Below, piece by piece: positions 1-9,417 of a DNA stretch of 64,000 nt (position 1 is its first letter; each line of letters opens with the position of its first letter). Made by a program: the position numbers and the translations under genes. Under the pieces are notes generated by a model that saw only the letters and a program-made list of their open reading frames with translations, was not told the origin of the DNA and searched no databases. This DNA is from Paraburkholderia sp. BL10I2N1 (lineage in GTDB: Bacteria > Pseudomonadota > Gammaproteobacteria > Burkholderiales > Burkholderiaceae): contig NZ_SNWA01000001.1 of assembly GCF_004361815.1 (NCBI RefSeq), positions 1,798,001-1,862,000 on the forward strand. Direction: 5' to 3'.

Positions 1-555
1 GGACTGCGGGGAAGGGGCGATATTTTTCAGCAGGGTTGTGCAACATGGTGAGCCTCGTTCGTTTTGTCGTGTGCGAATGGATGTGGCGTCGAGCGGCTGG
101 CGGGTTGCCACAGATGCACGGTCCGCCAGCCGGGGGCTAGCGGTAGCAACGAACGGGCGCGAACGAAGAACGTCATGGCGATGATGACGCTGGTGACGAT
201 CATGGCTTGTGCCCATGCGACGTGCATTTTGACCCTCGCGATTCGTCCGAACGGTAAACGGACGAACACAGACGACTTACAGGTTGTGAAGGGAACTACG
301 GGGTTGGGGTGAAGCTGGAACTGCCGGAACTGCTCTGAGGACCGCGCGAATTGCCGATGCGCGGCGCTACGTCTGACTTACGCTAGACGTAGCGATAGGG
401 GCCGCGGTAGGCGGCCGAAGGTAATTCGGAGGGTGTTCGGAAAGGAGCGCATCGGCAGAATGTATGCCAGTGCGGCGGGATGTGTCAACCGGCGATCTGG
501 CGGCGAGCCCACGTCGGGGCAGCGCCAGATTCCCCGAACCGGCCGCGCAACCGCG
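1..555. other. Left-edge region without a convincing gene
   Basis: I see no supported gene here. Two opposing reading frames of about 80 codons (27-269 minus, 64-312 plus) overlap almost entirely. Neither has a clear ribosome binding site or a family I recognise. The minus frame encodes one hydrophobic stretch and begins with GTG. A 10-bp inverted repeat lies at 365-394. The 3' end of ybiB borders the region at 556, with no obvious U-tract terminator. Confidence 0.4.
365..394. repeat. 10-bp perfect inverted repeat
   Basis: CGCTACGTCT at 365-374 is followed, after a 10-base spacer, by its exact reverse complement AGACGTAGCG at 385-394. There is no T tract on either side, so it is not a standard intrinsic terminator. 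It could be an operator for a gene left of the window, or an RNA hairpin. Function unknown. Confidence 0.5.
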
Positions 556-1530
556 TCAGGCGGCGCGTCTGGCGATATCGACGATCAGTTCCACCTGTCG
601 CGCGATTGCCGACGGCACAGGCGCGTCGCCGCACAGGACTGCGTCGATCCAGGCAGCCGTCGTGGCGGCGTCGCGTCCTTCCGGCAGTTCGACTTCCGGT
701 GCGTCCGACGACGAGCGCTCGGCGGCTACGACCGTTTCGCAAATTCCGTCGTGCAGCCAGTCGACCTGGACCTGGCGACGTGTATCAGCGACCGCCTCGC
801 CTTCGGTGCCACGGGCGAGCAACGCACCGCCCGCTGCTGCCTCAGGGTGCGCCTTGAACAGTTGCGTGAGGCTCTCGCGATAGGGCGGATGCGTGTAGTT
901 CACGAGGCGCAGTCCGTGCGGCGTGAACGGCTGGAGGATCTTGACCAGGGTATGCGTCGAATTGCGTACGCCCATCCGGCGGCGCAGCGCGAGCAGGCGC
1001 GCGAGCTTCGGTGCGAGGGTCGCGATCGGCGAGAACGCCAGGCGGCGCGCGGTGAGCGCTGCTTCGATATCGGCGTGTGTCTGCACCGATGAAATGCCGA
1101 GGTGCGTAAAGATTTCGGCGCTCGTTACCCGGCCGGGATCTTCGGTCACGCCGTGCACCAGCACCGGCACGCCTTCGCGGGCGAGCAGGAGCGCGAGTAG
1201 CGGCACGAGATTCGGTTGCTTGCGCGCGCCGTTGTAGCTCGGTATCGACACGGCCTGAAACGCATCGTGCTGCACGCGGATCGGCTCGAACGAAGTCTGC
1301 GCGGCCGCGAGCATCGCGGCGAGTTCGTCCCCGGTTTCGCCTTTGACGCGATAGGCCAGCAGCACCGCGCCGAGTTCGAGGTCGGATACGCGGCCGTCGA
1401 GCATCGCGGTGTAAAGCGCGTGGGTGTCGTCGGAAGATAGCGCGCGGGCGCCATTCGGCCCCCGGCCAATTTCCTTGATGAAGCGGGCGCACGGGAAGGC
1501 GGCGAGAGCGGTGTCGGTAGCGTCGGTCAT
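556..1530 (-). CDS. ybiB: YbiB/TrpD2-family DNA-binding protein
   Basis: A 324-residue protein with the overall pattern of the anthranilate phosphoribosyltransferase fold. The helical N-terminal part spans about residues 15-75. Where true TrpD has its GTGGD PRPP loop, this protein has PSYNGARK (about 97-104), so the tryptophan reaction is unlikely. The characterised E. coli YbiB binds nucleic acids without sequence preference. The gene stands alone, divergent from maiA across a 282-base gap. The ATG start gives the usual family length. Assignment to YbiB rather than TrpD rests on the missing loop and the absence of other trp genes. Confidence 0.8.
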   Translation of the reverse strand: MTDATDTALAAFPCARFIKEIGRGPNGARALSSDDTHALYTAMLDGRVSDLELGAVLLAYRVKGETGDELAAMLAAAQTSFEPIRVQHDAFQAVSIPSYNGARKQPNLVPLLALLLAREGVPVLVHGVTEDPGRVTSAEIFTHLGISSVQTHADIEAALTARRLAFSPIATLAPKLARLLALRRRMGVRNSTHTLVKILQPFTPHGLRLVNYTHPPYRESLTQLFKAHPEAAAGGALLARGTEGEAVADTRRQVQVDWLHDGICETVVAAERSSSDAPEVELPEGRDAATTAAWIDAVLCGDAPVPSAIARQVELIVDIARRAA

Positions 1531-1812
1531 CGGCTTGAGGCGTAGAGGCGTGCTTGCCCGATTGCGAGGGCTGCGACGTCAATTCAGCGGAACGGTTTTG
1601 TAAGTCATTCAGTATCGCATCAACCGCGATCCCGCAAGGTGGCGGTGTGCGCGCGTTACACTCACCTTTTTGCCGCCACGCATGTGGCGCTCACCAGAAA
1701 AACGGGGAACAGGATGAGTTACGTGTTTGCGCCGAAGCCGGTTGCGGCGGCGCCGGACTCGGCGAGTTCAGTGTGCGCGTCGTCTGAGGCGGGCGAGTGG
1801 GGGACAGGAAGC

Positions 1813-2457
1813 ATGAAGCTTTATAGTTATTTTCGTAGCTCGGCGTCGTATCGCGTGCGCATCGCGTTGAACCTGAAGAACCTGTCGTACGACTACGTGC
1901 CAGTTCATCTGGTGCGAGGTGGCGGCGAGCAGCTATCGCCTGAGTACCGCAAGCTGAATCCTGATGCGGTCGTGCCGACGCTCGTCGACGGTGACGACGT
2001 CATCACGCAGTCGCTGGCGATCATCGACTGGATCGAAGAAACGCGTCCCGAGCCGCCGCTTTTGCCGTCTACGGCCTCCGATCGCGCGTATGTCCGTTCG
2101 GTCGCGCTGCAGATCGCGTGCGAAATTCATCCGCTCAATAATCTACGGGTGCTCAGATACCTGAAGCGCACGCTCGGAGTGAGCGATGAAGCGAAGGACG
2201 CGTGGTACCGGCACTGGATCGAAGCGGGTTTTGCAACGCTCGAGGCTCATCTCGTGAGCGATGGACGCGCGGGCAAGCTGTGTTTCGGCGACACTCCGAC
2301 GCTTGCCGATGCGTGTCTGGTGCCGCAGGTGTTCAACGCTCATCGCTTCAAGATCGACACCGCGCCGTTTCCGACGATTCATCGTATCTACGAGTACGCG
2401 ATGCAGATTGACGCTTTCCAGCGCGCGGCGCCCGAGCAGCAGCCGGATGCGGAGTGA
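1813..2457 (+). CDS. maiA: Maleylacetoacetate isomerase (zeta-class GST)
   Basis: A 214-residue glutathione-S-transferase-fold protein. It should isomerise maleylacetoacetate to fumarylacetoacetate in tyrosine/homogentisate breakdown, using glutathione. The zeta-class signature SSASYRV is at residues 9-15, and the N-terminal thioredoxin-like domain and helical C-terminal domain are both complete. The frame is open upstream to 1639, but homology begins at the ATG at 1813, preceded by AGGA. No homogentisate pathway genes are adjacent, so it is transcribed apart from its pathway here. It converges with ftsY across a shared terminator. Confidence 0.92.
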   Translation: MKLYSYFRSSASYRVRIALNLKNLSYDYVPVHLVRGGGEQLSPEYRKLNPDAVVPTLVDGDDVITQSLAIIDWIEETRPEPPLLPSTASDRAYVRSVALQIACEIHPLNNLRVLRYLKRTLGVSDEAKDAWYRHWIEAGFATLEAHLVSDGRAGKLCFGDTPTLADACLVPQVFNAHRFKIDTAPFPTIHRIYEYAMQIDAFQRAAPEQQPDAE

Positions 2458-2488
2458 GTAGCGGACGTACTGTCTTGCTGCAGACGTG

Positions 2489-2517
2489 ACAAGGGGCGGC
2501 CAGCGGACGCCCCTTGT
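2489..2517. terminator. Bidirectional terminator between maiA and ftsY
   Basis: ACAAGGGGCG (2489-2498) pairs with CGCCCCTTGT (2508-2517) across a 9-base loop. The stem lies in the 93-base gap between two convergent genes, so it can serve both. The T run is short on both strands, which makes it a moderate rather than textbook terminator. Confidence 0.7.
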
Positions 2518-2550
2518 TTACTCCGATCCAGCCCGGAATGTGCGCGGACT

Positions 2551-3756
2551 TTACGCGCCCAGCAATGCGTCGGAGAATTCCTCCGCATTGAACGGCTGCA
2601 GGTCTTCGACCTTCTCTCCAATGCCGATGAAGTACACGGGCACCGGACGTTGCCTCGCGATCGCGGCCAGAATCCCGCCCTTCGCCGTGCCGTCGAGTTT
2701 CGTGATGATGAGGCCGGTCAGGCCGAGCGCGTCGTCGAACGCCTTCACCTGGGCGAGCGCGTTCTGTCCGGTGTTGCCGTCGATCACGAGCAGGACTTCG
2801 TGCGGTGCACCGTCCATGGCCTTGCCGATCACGCGCTTTACCTTGCGCAACTCTTCCATCAGATGCAGTTGCGTCGGCAGACGGCCAGCCGTGTCGGCCA
2901 TCAGCACGTCGATCTTGCGCGCACGCGCCGCGCCGACCGCGTCGAAAATGACCGCTGCCGGATCGCCGCTTTCCTGCGAGACGACCGTCACGTTGTTGCG
3001 CTGCCCCCAGATCGCGAGCTGCTCGCGCGCGGCTGCGCGGAAAGTATCGCCGGCGGCAAGCAGCACCGACTGGTCGAACCGCTGCAGATGTTTCGCGAGC
3101 TTGCCGATGCTGGTGGTCTTGCCGGCGCCGTTGACGCCCGCAATCATCATCACGAGCGGTTGCGCCCGGCCGAGCATCATCGATTTCTCGAGCGGTTTCA
3201 GCAGATCGATCAGCAGCGAGCGCAGCGCGGCTTTCACCTGTTGCGGATCGGTAAGCCGTTCGGCGCGGACCTTTTCGCGCAGCGTTTCAAGCAGGAACTC
3301 GGTCGCATCGACACCCGCATCCGACATTAGCAGTGCGGTTTCGAGCTCTTCATACAATTCGTCGTCGATCTTCGCACCGACGAAGATGCCCGTGAGGTTC
3401 GAACTTGTCTTCGACAGGCCGGATTTCAGGCGCGTCAGCCACGATTGCTTTGCGGAAGGCTCCGGCGCGGGCGGCGGGACGATTTCGACGGTTTCGATGG
3501 CGTTGTCGTCTGCCGGTAGCGGCGCAGGCGTGAGAGCGGCCGGTGCTGTCTGCGACGCAGCGGCCGTGGCGGGCTGAGTTGTGGGAGACGGCGCCTGTAC
3601 GGTCGGCGCAACGGGCGCAGGGGCCGGGCGCAAGATTGCAGGCGCCTCCGGCACGAGCGGCATTTCATCCGGTCCTGTTTCTTCCTCGACCGGAGATTCC
3701 TGCGGCGCGGTCTCGGAGGTTTTCGAGCCCTTGAATCGTTTGAAAAAGCTGAACAT
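2551..3756 (-). CDS. ftsY: Signal recognition particle receptor FtsY
   Basis: A 401-residue SRP-type GTPase that docks the SRP-ribosome complex to the inner membrane for co-translational insertion of membrane proteins. It begins with the amphipathic stretch MFSFFKRFKG, followed by a proline/alanine-rich acidic linker (about 15-105), the N helical bundle and the G domain. Visible GTPase motifs are GVNGAGKTT (G1, about 208), DTAGRLPTQ (G3, about 292) and TKLDGTAKGG (G4, about 352). The C-terminus ends in the family pattern EEFSDALLGA. It is divergent from rsmD. Identification is secure. Confidence 0.97.
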   Translation of the reverse strand: MFSFFKRFKGSKTSETAPQESPVEEETGPDEMPLVPEAPAILRPAPAPVAPTVQAPSPTTQPATAAASQTAPAALTPAPLPADDNAIETVEIVPPPAPEPSAKQSWLTRLKSGLSKTSSNLTGIFVGAKIDDELYEELETALLMSDAGVDATEFLLETLREKVRAERLTDPQQVKAALRSLLIDLLKPLEKSMMLGRAQPLVMMIAGVNGAGKTTSIGKLAKHLQRFDQSVLLAAGDTFRAAAREQLAIWGQRNNVTVVSQESGDPAAVIFDAVGAARARKIDVLMADTAGRLPTQLHLMEELRKVKRVIGKAMDGAPHEVLLVIDGNTGQNALAQVKAFDDALGLTGLIITKLDGTAKGGILAAIARQRPVPVYFIGIGEKVEDLQPFNAEEFSDALLGA

Positions 3757-3986
3757 GATCTGGCTTGGTGAGAGAGCGCGCGCCGATGTCCGCGCCCCGT
3801 CGGTCTGGCGGCAGCGGCAGGCAGCGTAGCAATGCGGGATGCAAGGCGCTGGAAGCCGGTCATTTTATCAGGCGTGTCCGGCCGCGTCGTTGCAGGCGTC
3901 GGCACGATGCGGCGCAGGCGTGTGGTAACGTTGGCGCTCTGGCCCGCACCTGGCGCGGGCAATCCGTTCAGCGACCCGATTTCCGT

Positions 3987-4604
3987 ATGTCCCGTTCTTC
4001 CCCTTCCCGCGCGCACGGCGCGTCCTCCGGCCGTAGTAAGGCGCCACACGCGATCCGCATAATCGGGGGCGACTGGAAGCGTACGCCGCTGCCTGTGCTC
4101 GACCTTGACGGTCTGCGTCCGACGCCCGATCGCGTGCGCGAAACGCTCTTTAACTGGCTGGGTCAGCGGCTCGATGGCCAACGCTGTCTTGATCTCTTTG
4201 CAGGCAGTGGGGCGCTCGGCTTCGAGGCCGCGTCGCGCGGCGCGGCGCGCGTGGTGATGGTTGAGCGCAATGCGCGTGCGGCCGGGCAATTGCGCGCGAA
4301 CCAGGCGAAGCTGGCTGCGAAGGCGATCGAAATCGCCGAAGCCGACGCGCTCCGTCTGGCCGCGAGTCTCGCGCCGGGATCATTCGACGTGGTATTTCTC
4401 GACCCGCCGTTCGACTCCGATCTGCTCGAGCGCTCGCTGGCGCTGGCTGCGCCGCTCGTCACCGCCGACGGTTTTCTCTACGTTGAAGCCGGTGACGCGC
4501 TCGATATCGCACAGACGGAAGCGCTGGCTGGCTGGAGCATCGTCCGGCAAGGCAAGACGGGGGCGGTCCACTTTCATTTGCTGCAGCGCGAAAATGAGGA
4601 ATAA
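3987..4604 (+). CDS. rsmD: 16S rRNA (guanine966-N2)-methyltransferase RsmD
   Basis: A 205-residue SAM-dependent methyltransferase that modifies G966 of 16S rRNA. The motif IRIIGGDWK near the N-terminus is typical of RsmD. DLFAGSGALGFEA is the SAM-binding loop and FLDPPFD is the catalytic NPPY-like motif. The frame extends upstream to 3765, but the usual family start is the ATG at 3987. The next gene, coaD, follows after 111 bases on the same strand, an order common in proteobacteria. The serine/arginine-rich first 20 residues are not conserved in the family and may be a flexible tail. Confidence 0.93.
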   Translation: MSRSSPSRAHGASSGRSKAPHAIRIIGGDWKRTPLPVLDLDGLRPTPDRVRETLFNWLGQRLDGQRCLDLFAGSGALGFEAASRGAARVVMVERNARAAGQLRANQAKLAAKAIEIAEADALRLAASLAPGSFDVVFLDPPFDSDLLERSLALAAPLVTADGFLYVEAGDALDIAQTEALAGWSIVRQGKTGAVHFHLLQRENEE

Positions 4605-4715
4605 TGCGCGTTCCATAACAAGCGCCGGACGGCTGCCGTCACGCGCGCAACCGTCGCTGGACGTGCCCGGTGGGCATGGATCCACCCGTTTGTGTGATCA
4701 GAGAGGAGAAGTCTC

Positions 4716-5222
4716 ATGGTAGTCGCCGTGTACCCGGGCACGTTCGACCCGCTGACGCGCGGTCACGAAGATCTCGTTCGGCGGGCGTCGAGCATTTTCG
4801 ATACGCTGGTCGTCGGCGTCGCCGACAGCCGCAACAAGAAGCCGTTCTTTACGCTCGAAGAACGCCTCGACATCGCTCATGAAGTGCTTGGTCATTATCC
4901 GAATGTGCAGGTGATGAGCTTCAAGGGCCTCCTGAAAGACTTCGTGCGCACCAACAACGCGCGGGTGATCGTGCGGGGCCTGCGCGCCGTGTCGGACTTC
5001 GAATATGAGTTCCAGATGGCCGGCATGAACCGCTATTTGCTGCCTGACGTCGAAACGATGTTCATGACGCCGTCCGATCAGTATCAGTTCATCTCGGGCA
5101 CGATCGTCCGCGAGATCGCGCAGCTTGGCGGCGATGTCAGCAAGTTCGTGTTCCCGTCGGTCGAGAAATGGCTGAAGGAAAAGGTCGCGGCCCTCGAGCA
5201 GGATTCAGCGGGACAGCCGTAA
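4716..5222 (+). CDS. coaD: Phosphopantetheine adenylyltransferase
   Basis: A 168-residue nucleotidyltransferase for the fourth step of coenzyme A synthesis: 4'-phosphopantetheine plus ATP to dephospho-CoA. The (T/H)xGH motif appears as TRGH within [14 protein letters not shown] near the N-terminus, and ISGTIVRE corresponds to the ISSTxxR loop. Full family length. The ATG at 4716 is preceded by GAGGAGA. The gene sits between rsmD and the ferredoxin gene, all on the plus strand, probably one transcript. Confidence 0.97.
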   Translation: MVVAVYPGTFDPLTRGHEDLVRRASSIFDTLVVGVADSRNKKPFFTLEERLDIAHEVLGHYPNVQVMSFKGLLKDFVRTNNARVIVRGLRAVSDFEYEFQMAGMNRYLLPDVETMFMTPSDQYQFISGTIVREIAQLGGDVSKFVFPSVEKWLKEKVAALEQDSAGQP

Positions 5223-5251
5223 GCGGCGTAAACTATCCGTTGGTGGAATGA

Positions 5252-5545
<294 letters not shown>

Positions 5546-5581
5546 TCGCCAGATCAATCGCTTCGCTATCTGGACGTAAAA

Positions 5582-5612
5582 AAAACCGGGCGACTTCGCC
5601 CGGTTTTCATTT
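5582..5612. terminator. Strong bidirectional terminator
   Basis: AAAACCGGGCG (5582-5592) and CGCCCGGTTTT (5597-5607) form an 11-bp perfect stem with an ACTT loop, flanked by A and T runs. It serves both the ferredoxin transcript and the convergent hisC transcript. Confidence 0.92.
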
Positions 5613-5641
5613 TTACCTGGCTGCAGCAGTGCTACTCACCC

Positions 5642-6721
5642 TCATCCCACATATCCGCCCAGTATGTCGCGAAGGGCGTTGAGCAAAGCGTCGCATTCGG
5701 CATCGGTGCCGATCGAAATGCGCAGATGTTGGTCGATGCGCAGCGCCGTGAAGTGCCGCACGAAGATCTCCTTCTCGCGTAGTTGCGTCGCGAGCGTCGC
5801 AGCATCGTAGCCCTCGTGTCGCGCGAATACGAAGTTCGCTGCAGAAGGCACCACCTCGAAGCCCAACGCCGTCAGTTTTGCCGACAACCGCTCGCGGCTC
5901 GCGACGACCTTATCGCAGCTGTCGCGGAACCACGCGTCGTCTTTGTAGGCAGCGGTGGCTGCAGCCTGCGCCAGGCGGTCGAGCGGGTACGAGTTGAAGC
6001 TGTCCTTCACGCGGTTGAGCGCTTCGATCAGTGCGGCGTTACCGAACGCGAAACCCACACGCATGCCGGCCAGCGAGCGCGCCTTCGATACCGTCTGCAC
6101 GACCAGCAGATTCGGATATCGATCGATCAGCCCGATCGCCGACCCGGTGCCGAAGTCGACATAGGCTTCATCCACCACCACGACCGACTCCGTGTTGCGC
6201 TCGAGCAGCCGCTCGATATCGGCAAGCGGCAGCGCGCGACCCGTCGGTGCATTCGGATTCGGGAACAGCACGCCGCCGTTAGGCGCGGCATACTCGTCGA
6301 GATGAATCGCGAAGGCTTCGTCGAGCGCAACGGTCCGGTATTCGACTTCGTAAAGCCGTGCATAAGTCGGATAGAAGCTGTACGTGATGTCGGGAAAGAG
6401 GATCGGATGCGCGTGCTTCAGCAGCGCCTGAAAGACGTGCGCGAGCACTTCGTCCGAACCGTTGCCGACGAATACCTGTTCCGCCCGGATGCCGTGATGC
6501 GCGGCAACGGTCTCGCGCAGCTGGCGAGCCGACGGATCCGGATAGCGTCGCAGAGCATCGGCCGTTTCGCCGAGCTCGCGGCGGATCGCATCAACCACGC
6601 GCGGCGACGGCGGGTACGGATTTTCATTGGTATTCAGCTTGACCGGATGCGCGAGCGTGGGCTGTTCGCCCGGCACATACGGCGTCAACCGATGAACGAT
6701 GTCACTCCAGAAACGGCTCAA
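5642..6721 (-). CDS. hisC: Histidinol-phosphate aminotransferase
   Basis: A 359-residue fold-type I PLP aminotransferase for histidine synthesis, converting imidazole-acetol phosphate plus glutamate to histidinol phosphate. Visible features are [13 protein letters not shown] near the N-terminus, PNPNAPTG in the middle, DEAYVDFG, and the PLP-lysine region [13 protein letters not shown]. Full length. It lies 69 bases downstream of pth on the same strand and away from any his operon. It may therefore be a second hisC paralogue, which could also act on aromatic amino acids; the sequence alone does not decide this. Confidence 0.88.
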   Translation of the reverse strand: MSRFWSDIVHRLTPYVPGEQPTLAHPVKLNTNENPYPPSPRVVDAIRRELGETADALRRYPDPSARQLRETVAAHHGIRAEQVFVGNGSDEVLAHVFQALLKHAHPILFPDITYSFYPTYARLYEVEYRTVALDEAFAIHLDEYAAPNGGVLFPNPNAPTGRALPLADIERLLERNTESVVVVDEAYVDFGTGSAIGLIDRYPNLLVVQTVSKARSLAGMRVGFAFGNAALIEALNRVKDSFNSYPLDRLAQAAATAAYKDDAWFRDSCDKVVASRERLSAKLTALGFEVVPSAANFVFARHEGYDAATLATQLREKEIFVRHFTALRIDQHLRISIGTDAECDALLNALRDILGGYVG

Positions 6722-6790
6722 ACCGACCTCCTGTCGATGGCTGCGCGGTGTGGATGAATGGCGCTGCTTCGGCTGCTTCCACGACGTCTG

Positions 6791-7393
6791 TTACGCGTTG
6801 CGATGCAGTTGCATCATGGCACGTTCGAGTTCGCCCTTGACGACCAGCGGCATCACGGCGAGCGAACGTTCGATCGACGCGTCGATCACATCCTGCTCCT
6901 CCCTGCGCGGCGGCTTGAGTACGAAGTTCGCCACATCAGGTTTCGCGCCGGCTCGAGCGCTCTCGGGAATAAGATCGCGTGGATGACCGATACCGATCCG
7001 CAACCTCCAGTACTGCTGGGTCGACAGATGCGCGGAGACGTCCTTCAGCCCATTATGGCCACCGCTGCCGCCGCCGAGCTTCAGCTTGACGACGCCAGGC
7101 GAGAGATCGAGTTCATCGTGCGCGACGAGGATCTGGTCGGGCAGGATCTTGAAGAAATGCGCAGCCGCGACGACCGATTGCCCTGAGCGGTTCATATAAG
7201 TCTGCGGTTCGAGCAGATGCACTTCTTCGCCAAAGAGACGAGCCTTGGCATAGAAGCCGTGAAAGCGCCGCTCGTCGCGCAGCGCCGTGCCCGCCTCACG
7301 CGCGAGTTGATCGACCAGCCAGAAGCCGGCATTGTGGCGCGTCGCGGTGTATTCGGCGCCCGGATTACCGAGTCCGACGATCAGCTTGATCAT
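6791..7393 (-). CDS. pth: Peptidyl-tRNA hydrolase
   Basis: A 200-residue esterase that releases peptides from prematurely dropped peptidyl-tRNA. N10 (GLGNPGAEY) and catalytic H20 (TRHNAGF) are present, as are [19 protein letters not shown] and [13 protein letters not shown] chose the ATG at 7393 ([12 protein letters not shown]); the frame continues six codons further. It follows rplY with a terminator between them, an rplY-pth order common in proteobacteria. Confidence 0.96.
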   Translation of the reverse strand: MIKLIVGLGNPGAEYTATRHNAGFWLVDQLAREAGTALRDERRFHGFYAKARLFGEEVHLLEPQTYMNRSGQSVVAAAHFFKILPDQILVAHDELDLSPGVVKLKLGGGSGGHNGLKDVSAHLSTQQYWRLRIGIGHPRDLIPESARAGAKPDVANFVLKPPRREEQDVIDASIERSLAVMPLVVKGELERAMMQLHRNA

Positions 7394-7433
7394 GTGTGGA
7401 TGAGGGCCCACATACTGCCGGACCAGAAGAGTC

Positions 7434-7467
7434 GAAAAAAAACCCGCCGGGGCGAACCGCGGCGGGT
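7434..7467 (-). terminator. Terminator between rplY and pth
   Basis: Read on the minus strand, ACCCGCCG and CGGCGGGT (plus positions 7460-7467 and 7442-7449) form an 8-bp stem with a 10-base loop, followed by a run of eight T (7434-7441). It should end most of the prs-rplY transcript before pth. Confidence 0.88.
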
Positions 7468-7521
7468 GACGTCGTCCGTTCCATAGAAACGGATCGAGAG
7501 GATTGCTCGCTTATTGTGCGA

Positions 7522-8139
7522 TCAAGCAGCCGGCGTTTCACCTTCGCCTGCAGCAGCGGCTTCGTCAGCCACGGCGCCAGCCGGAACCGTCGCCGATGCG
7601 ATCACCGGGTTTTCTGCTTCGACGTGTGCAACCAGGGCGACACCCGCCGGCAGCACGATGTCCTTCGCATGCATTATCTGACCGGCTTCGATCTTCGCCA
7701 GGTCGACTTCAAGGAACTCAGGAAGCGCGGACGGCAGGCACTCGATTTCGATTTCGTTCACGACGTGCGAGATGATCGCGCCCGACAGCTTCACTGCCGG
7801 GTTCGTTTCCTGGTTCATGAAGTGCAGCGGCACCTTGGTGTGCAGCTTCTTCTTCGCGTCGACGCGCTGGAAGTCCACGTGCAGTACGAGCTGACGGAAC
7901 GGGTGGTATTGCACGTCGCGCAGCAGAACCTGTTGCGACTTGCCTGCCACTTCCAGATCGAGGATCGACGAGTGGAAAACTTCTTTCTTCAGCGCGTGCC
8001 ACAGCGCGTTGTGATCGAGTTCGATCAGTTGCGGTTGTGCGTCGGCGCCATATACGATTCCCGGCGTCTTGCCGGTAATACGCAGGCGGCGGCTCGCACC
8101 CGTACCTTGCAGACTACGCTCGAAAGCGACTACTTTCAT
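7522..8139 (-). CDS. rplY: 50S ribosomal protein L25 (Ctc family)
   Basis: A 205-residue L25/TL5/Ctc-type protein that binds 5S rRNA. The N-terminal L25 domain (about 1-95: [32 protein letters not shown]) is followed by the C-terminal beta domain ([27 protein letters not shown]) and a short acidic alanine-rich tail ending GEGETPAA. The long Ctc form is usual in beta-proteobacteria. The start at 8139 (GGAGAAACAAG upstream) is preferred over a 19-codon extension. It lies between prs and pth. Confidence 0.95.
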   Translation of the reverse strand: MKVVAFERSLQGTGASRRLRITGKTPGIVYGADAQPQLIELDHNALWHALKKEVFHSSILDLEVAGKSQQVLLRDVQYHPFRQLVLHVDFQRVDAKKKLHTKVPLHFMNQETNPAVKLSGAIISHVVNEIEIECLPSALPEFLEVDLAKIEAGQIMHAKDIVLPAGVALVAHVEAENPVIASATVPAGAVADEAAAAGEGETPAA

Positions 8140-8175
8140 CTTGTTTCTCCAATGCACTGCCCGCGACCAGGCAGT

Positions 8176-8211
8176 AAAAATGGGGCCTTCACGCAATGAG
8201 CGCAGGCCCCA
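8176..8211 (-). terminator. Terminator downstream of prs
   Basis: On the minus strand TGGGGCCT and AGGCCCCA (plus 8204-8211 and 8181-8188) pair across a 15-base loop, followed by ATTTTTAC. It lies 79 bases beyond the prs stop codon and ahead of rplY. Confidence 0.8.
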
Positions 8212-8219
8212 GAGCTAGC

Positions 8220-8245
8220 GGCACGAACCTTCGTCCGTTCGTGCC
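8220..8245 (-). repeat. 9-bp perfect hairpin in the prs 3' region
   Basis: GGCACGAAC (8220-8228) pairs perfectly with GTTCGTGCC (8237-8245) across an 8-base loop. It sits just upstream of the prs terminator on the minus strand, so the prs mRNA would end in two hairpins. A role in 3'-end stability is possible but not shown. Confidence 0.55.
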
Positions 8246-8289
8246 GATTGAGCAAAAGCGCAGCAAGCTGCGCCTTCGCAAATTCCTGA

Positions 8290-9246
8290 TTATTCCGCGA
8301 ACAGCGACATCACTGAGTCGCCGCGACGGATACGCGAGAACGTTTCGGCGAGCAGGCCAGCGCTCGTTAGCGAACGGATCTTCGAGCAGGAGCGGGCTTC
8401 TTCGCCGAGCGGAATCGTGTCGGTGACGACGAGTTCGTCGAGCGCGGAGTTGGCGATGCGCTCGCCGGCACCGCCTGACAGCACCGGGTGCGTAGCGTAG
8501 GCGAACACCTGCTTCGCGCCGCGCTCTTTTAACACCTGCGCCGCCTTGCAAAGCGTGCCCGCGGTGTCGACCATGTCGTCCATGATCACGCAGGTACGGC
8601 CTTCGACTTCACCGATGATGTTCATCACTTCCGCGACGTTCGCCTTCGGACGACGCTTGTCGATGATGGCGAGATCGCAGTTCAGCTGCTTCGCAAGTGC
8701 GCGGGCGCGAACGACACCGCCGACGTCCGGCGAGACGACCAGCAGGTTCTCGTAGTTCTGCTTGCGCAGATCGCCGAGCAGCACGGGCGTCGCGTAGATG
8801 TTGTCGACCGGGATGTCGAAGAAGCCCTGAATCTGGTCGGCGTGCAGATCCATCGTAATGATCCGTTCGACGCCAGCGATTTCCAGCATGTTCGCCACGA
8901 CTTTCGCCGAGATGGCGACGCGCGCCGAACGCGGGCGTCGATCCTGACGTGCGTACCCGAAATAGGGGATGGCTGCAGTGATCCGGCCGGCAGATGCACG
9001 CTTGAGCGCGTCGACCATGATCATCAGTTCCATCAGGTTGTCGTTCGTCGGCGCGCAGGTGGACTGCAGGACGAAAACATCCTTGCCGCGTACGTTTTCC
9101 TGAATTTCGACCTGGATCTCACCGTCGGAGAAACGGCTGGCCATTGCCTTGCCAAGTGGAATACCGAGGATTTTGACGACTTCCTGCGCAAGCGCGGGAT
9201 TCGCGTTGCCAGTAAAAACCATCAGGCCGTCATGGCTGCTCATCAT
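8290..9246 (-). CDS. prs: Ribose-phosphate pyrophosphokinase
   Basis: A 318-residue class I PRPP synthetase making PRPP from ribose 5-phosphate and ATP. PRPP feeds the purine, pyrimidine, histidine, tryptophan and NAD pathways. The flexible-loop motif [11 protein letters not shown], the metal/ribose region [17 protein letters not shown], and the PRPP-binding loop [12 protein letters not shown] are all present. Full length. It lies directly after tRNA-Gln and ispE on the minus strand, so the tRNA may be processed from a longer transcript. Confidence 0.97.
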   Translation of the reverse strand: MMSSHDGLMVFTGNANPALAQEVVKILGIPLGKAMASRFSDGEIQVEIQENVRGKDVFVLQSTCAPTNDNLMELMIMVDALKRASAGRITAAIPYFGYARQDRRPRSARVAISAKVVANMLEIAGVERIITMDLHADQIQGFFDIPVDNIYATPVLLGDLRKQNYENLLVVSPDVGGVVRARALAKQLNCDLAIIDKRRPKANVAEVMNIIGEVEGRTCVIMDDMVDTAGTLCKAAQVLKERGAKQVFAYATHPVLSGGAGERIANSALDELVVTDTIPLGEEARSCSKIRSLTSAGLLAETFSRIRRGDSVMSLFAE

Positions 9247-9288
9247 GCACCTGCTTCAGGCTGGGGGGCGAGAGAATGCGAGAATATT

Positions 9289-9365
9289 TGGCAGGGGAGG
9301 AAGGACTCGAACCCTCGAATGCCGGAATCAAAATCCGGTGCCTTAACCAACTTGGCGACTCCCCT
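9289..9365 (-). tRNA. tRNA-Gln (anticodon TTG)
   Basis: A 77-base cloverleaf on the minus strand. The acceptor AGGGGAG (5' end at 9365) pairs with CTCCCCT, followed by discriminator G and an encoded CCA at 9291-9289. The anticodon arm is CCGGA-TTTTGAT-TCCGG, giving anticodon TTG at 9331-9329. The T arm is GAGGG-TTCGAGT-CCTTC. It lies between ispE and prs, a placement common in beta- and gamma-proteobacteria. Confidence 0.96.
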
Positions 9366-9417
9366 ACACTAACTTTGAGCTTCACCGGATGAGTAGGACC
9401 ACCCGATGATGCAAAAC

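Noticed and set aside
2486..3577. 363-codon plus-strand frame opposite ftsY
   Set aside because: Serine/arginine-rich shadow of the FtsY gene.
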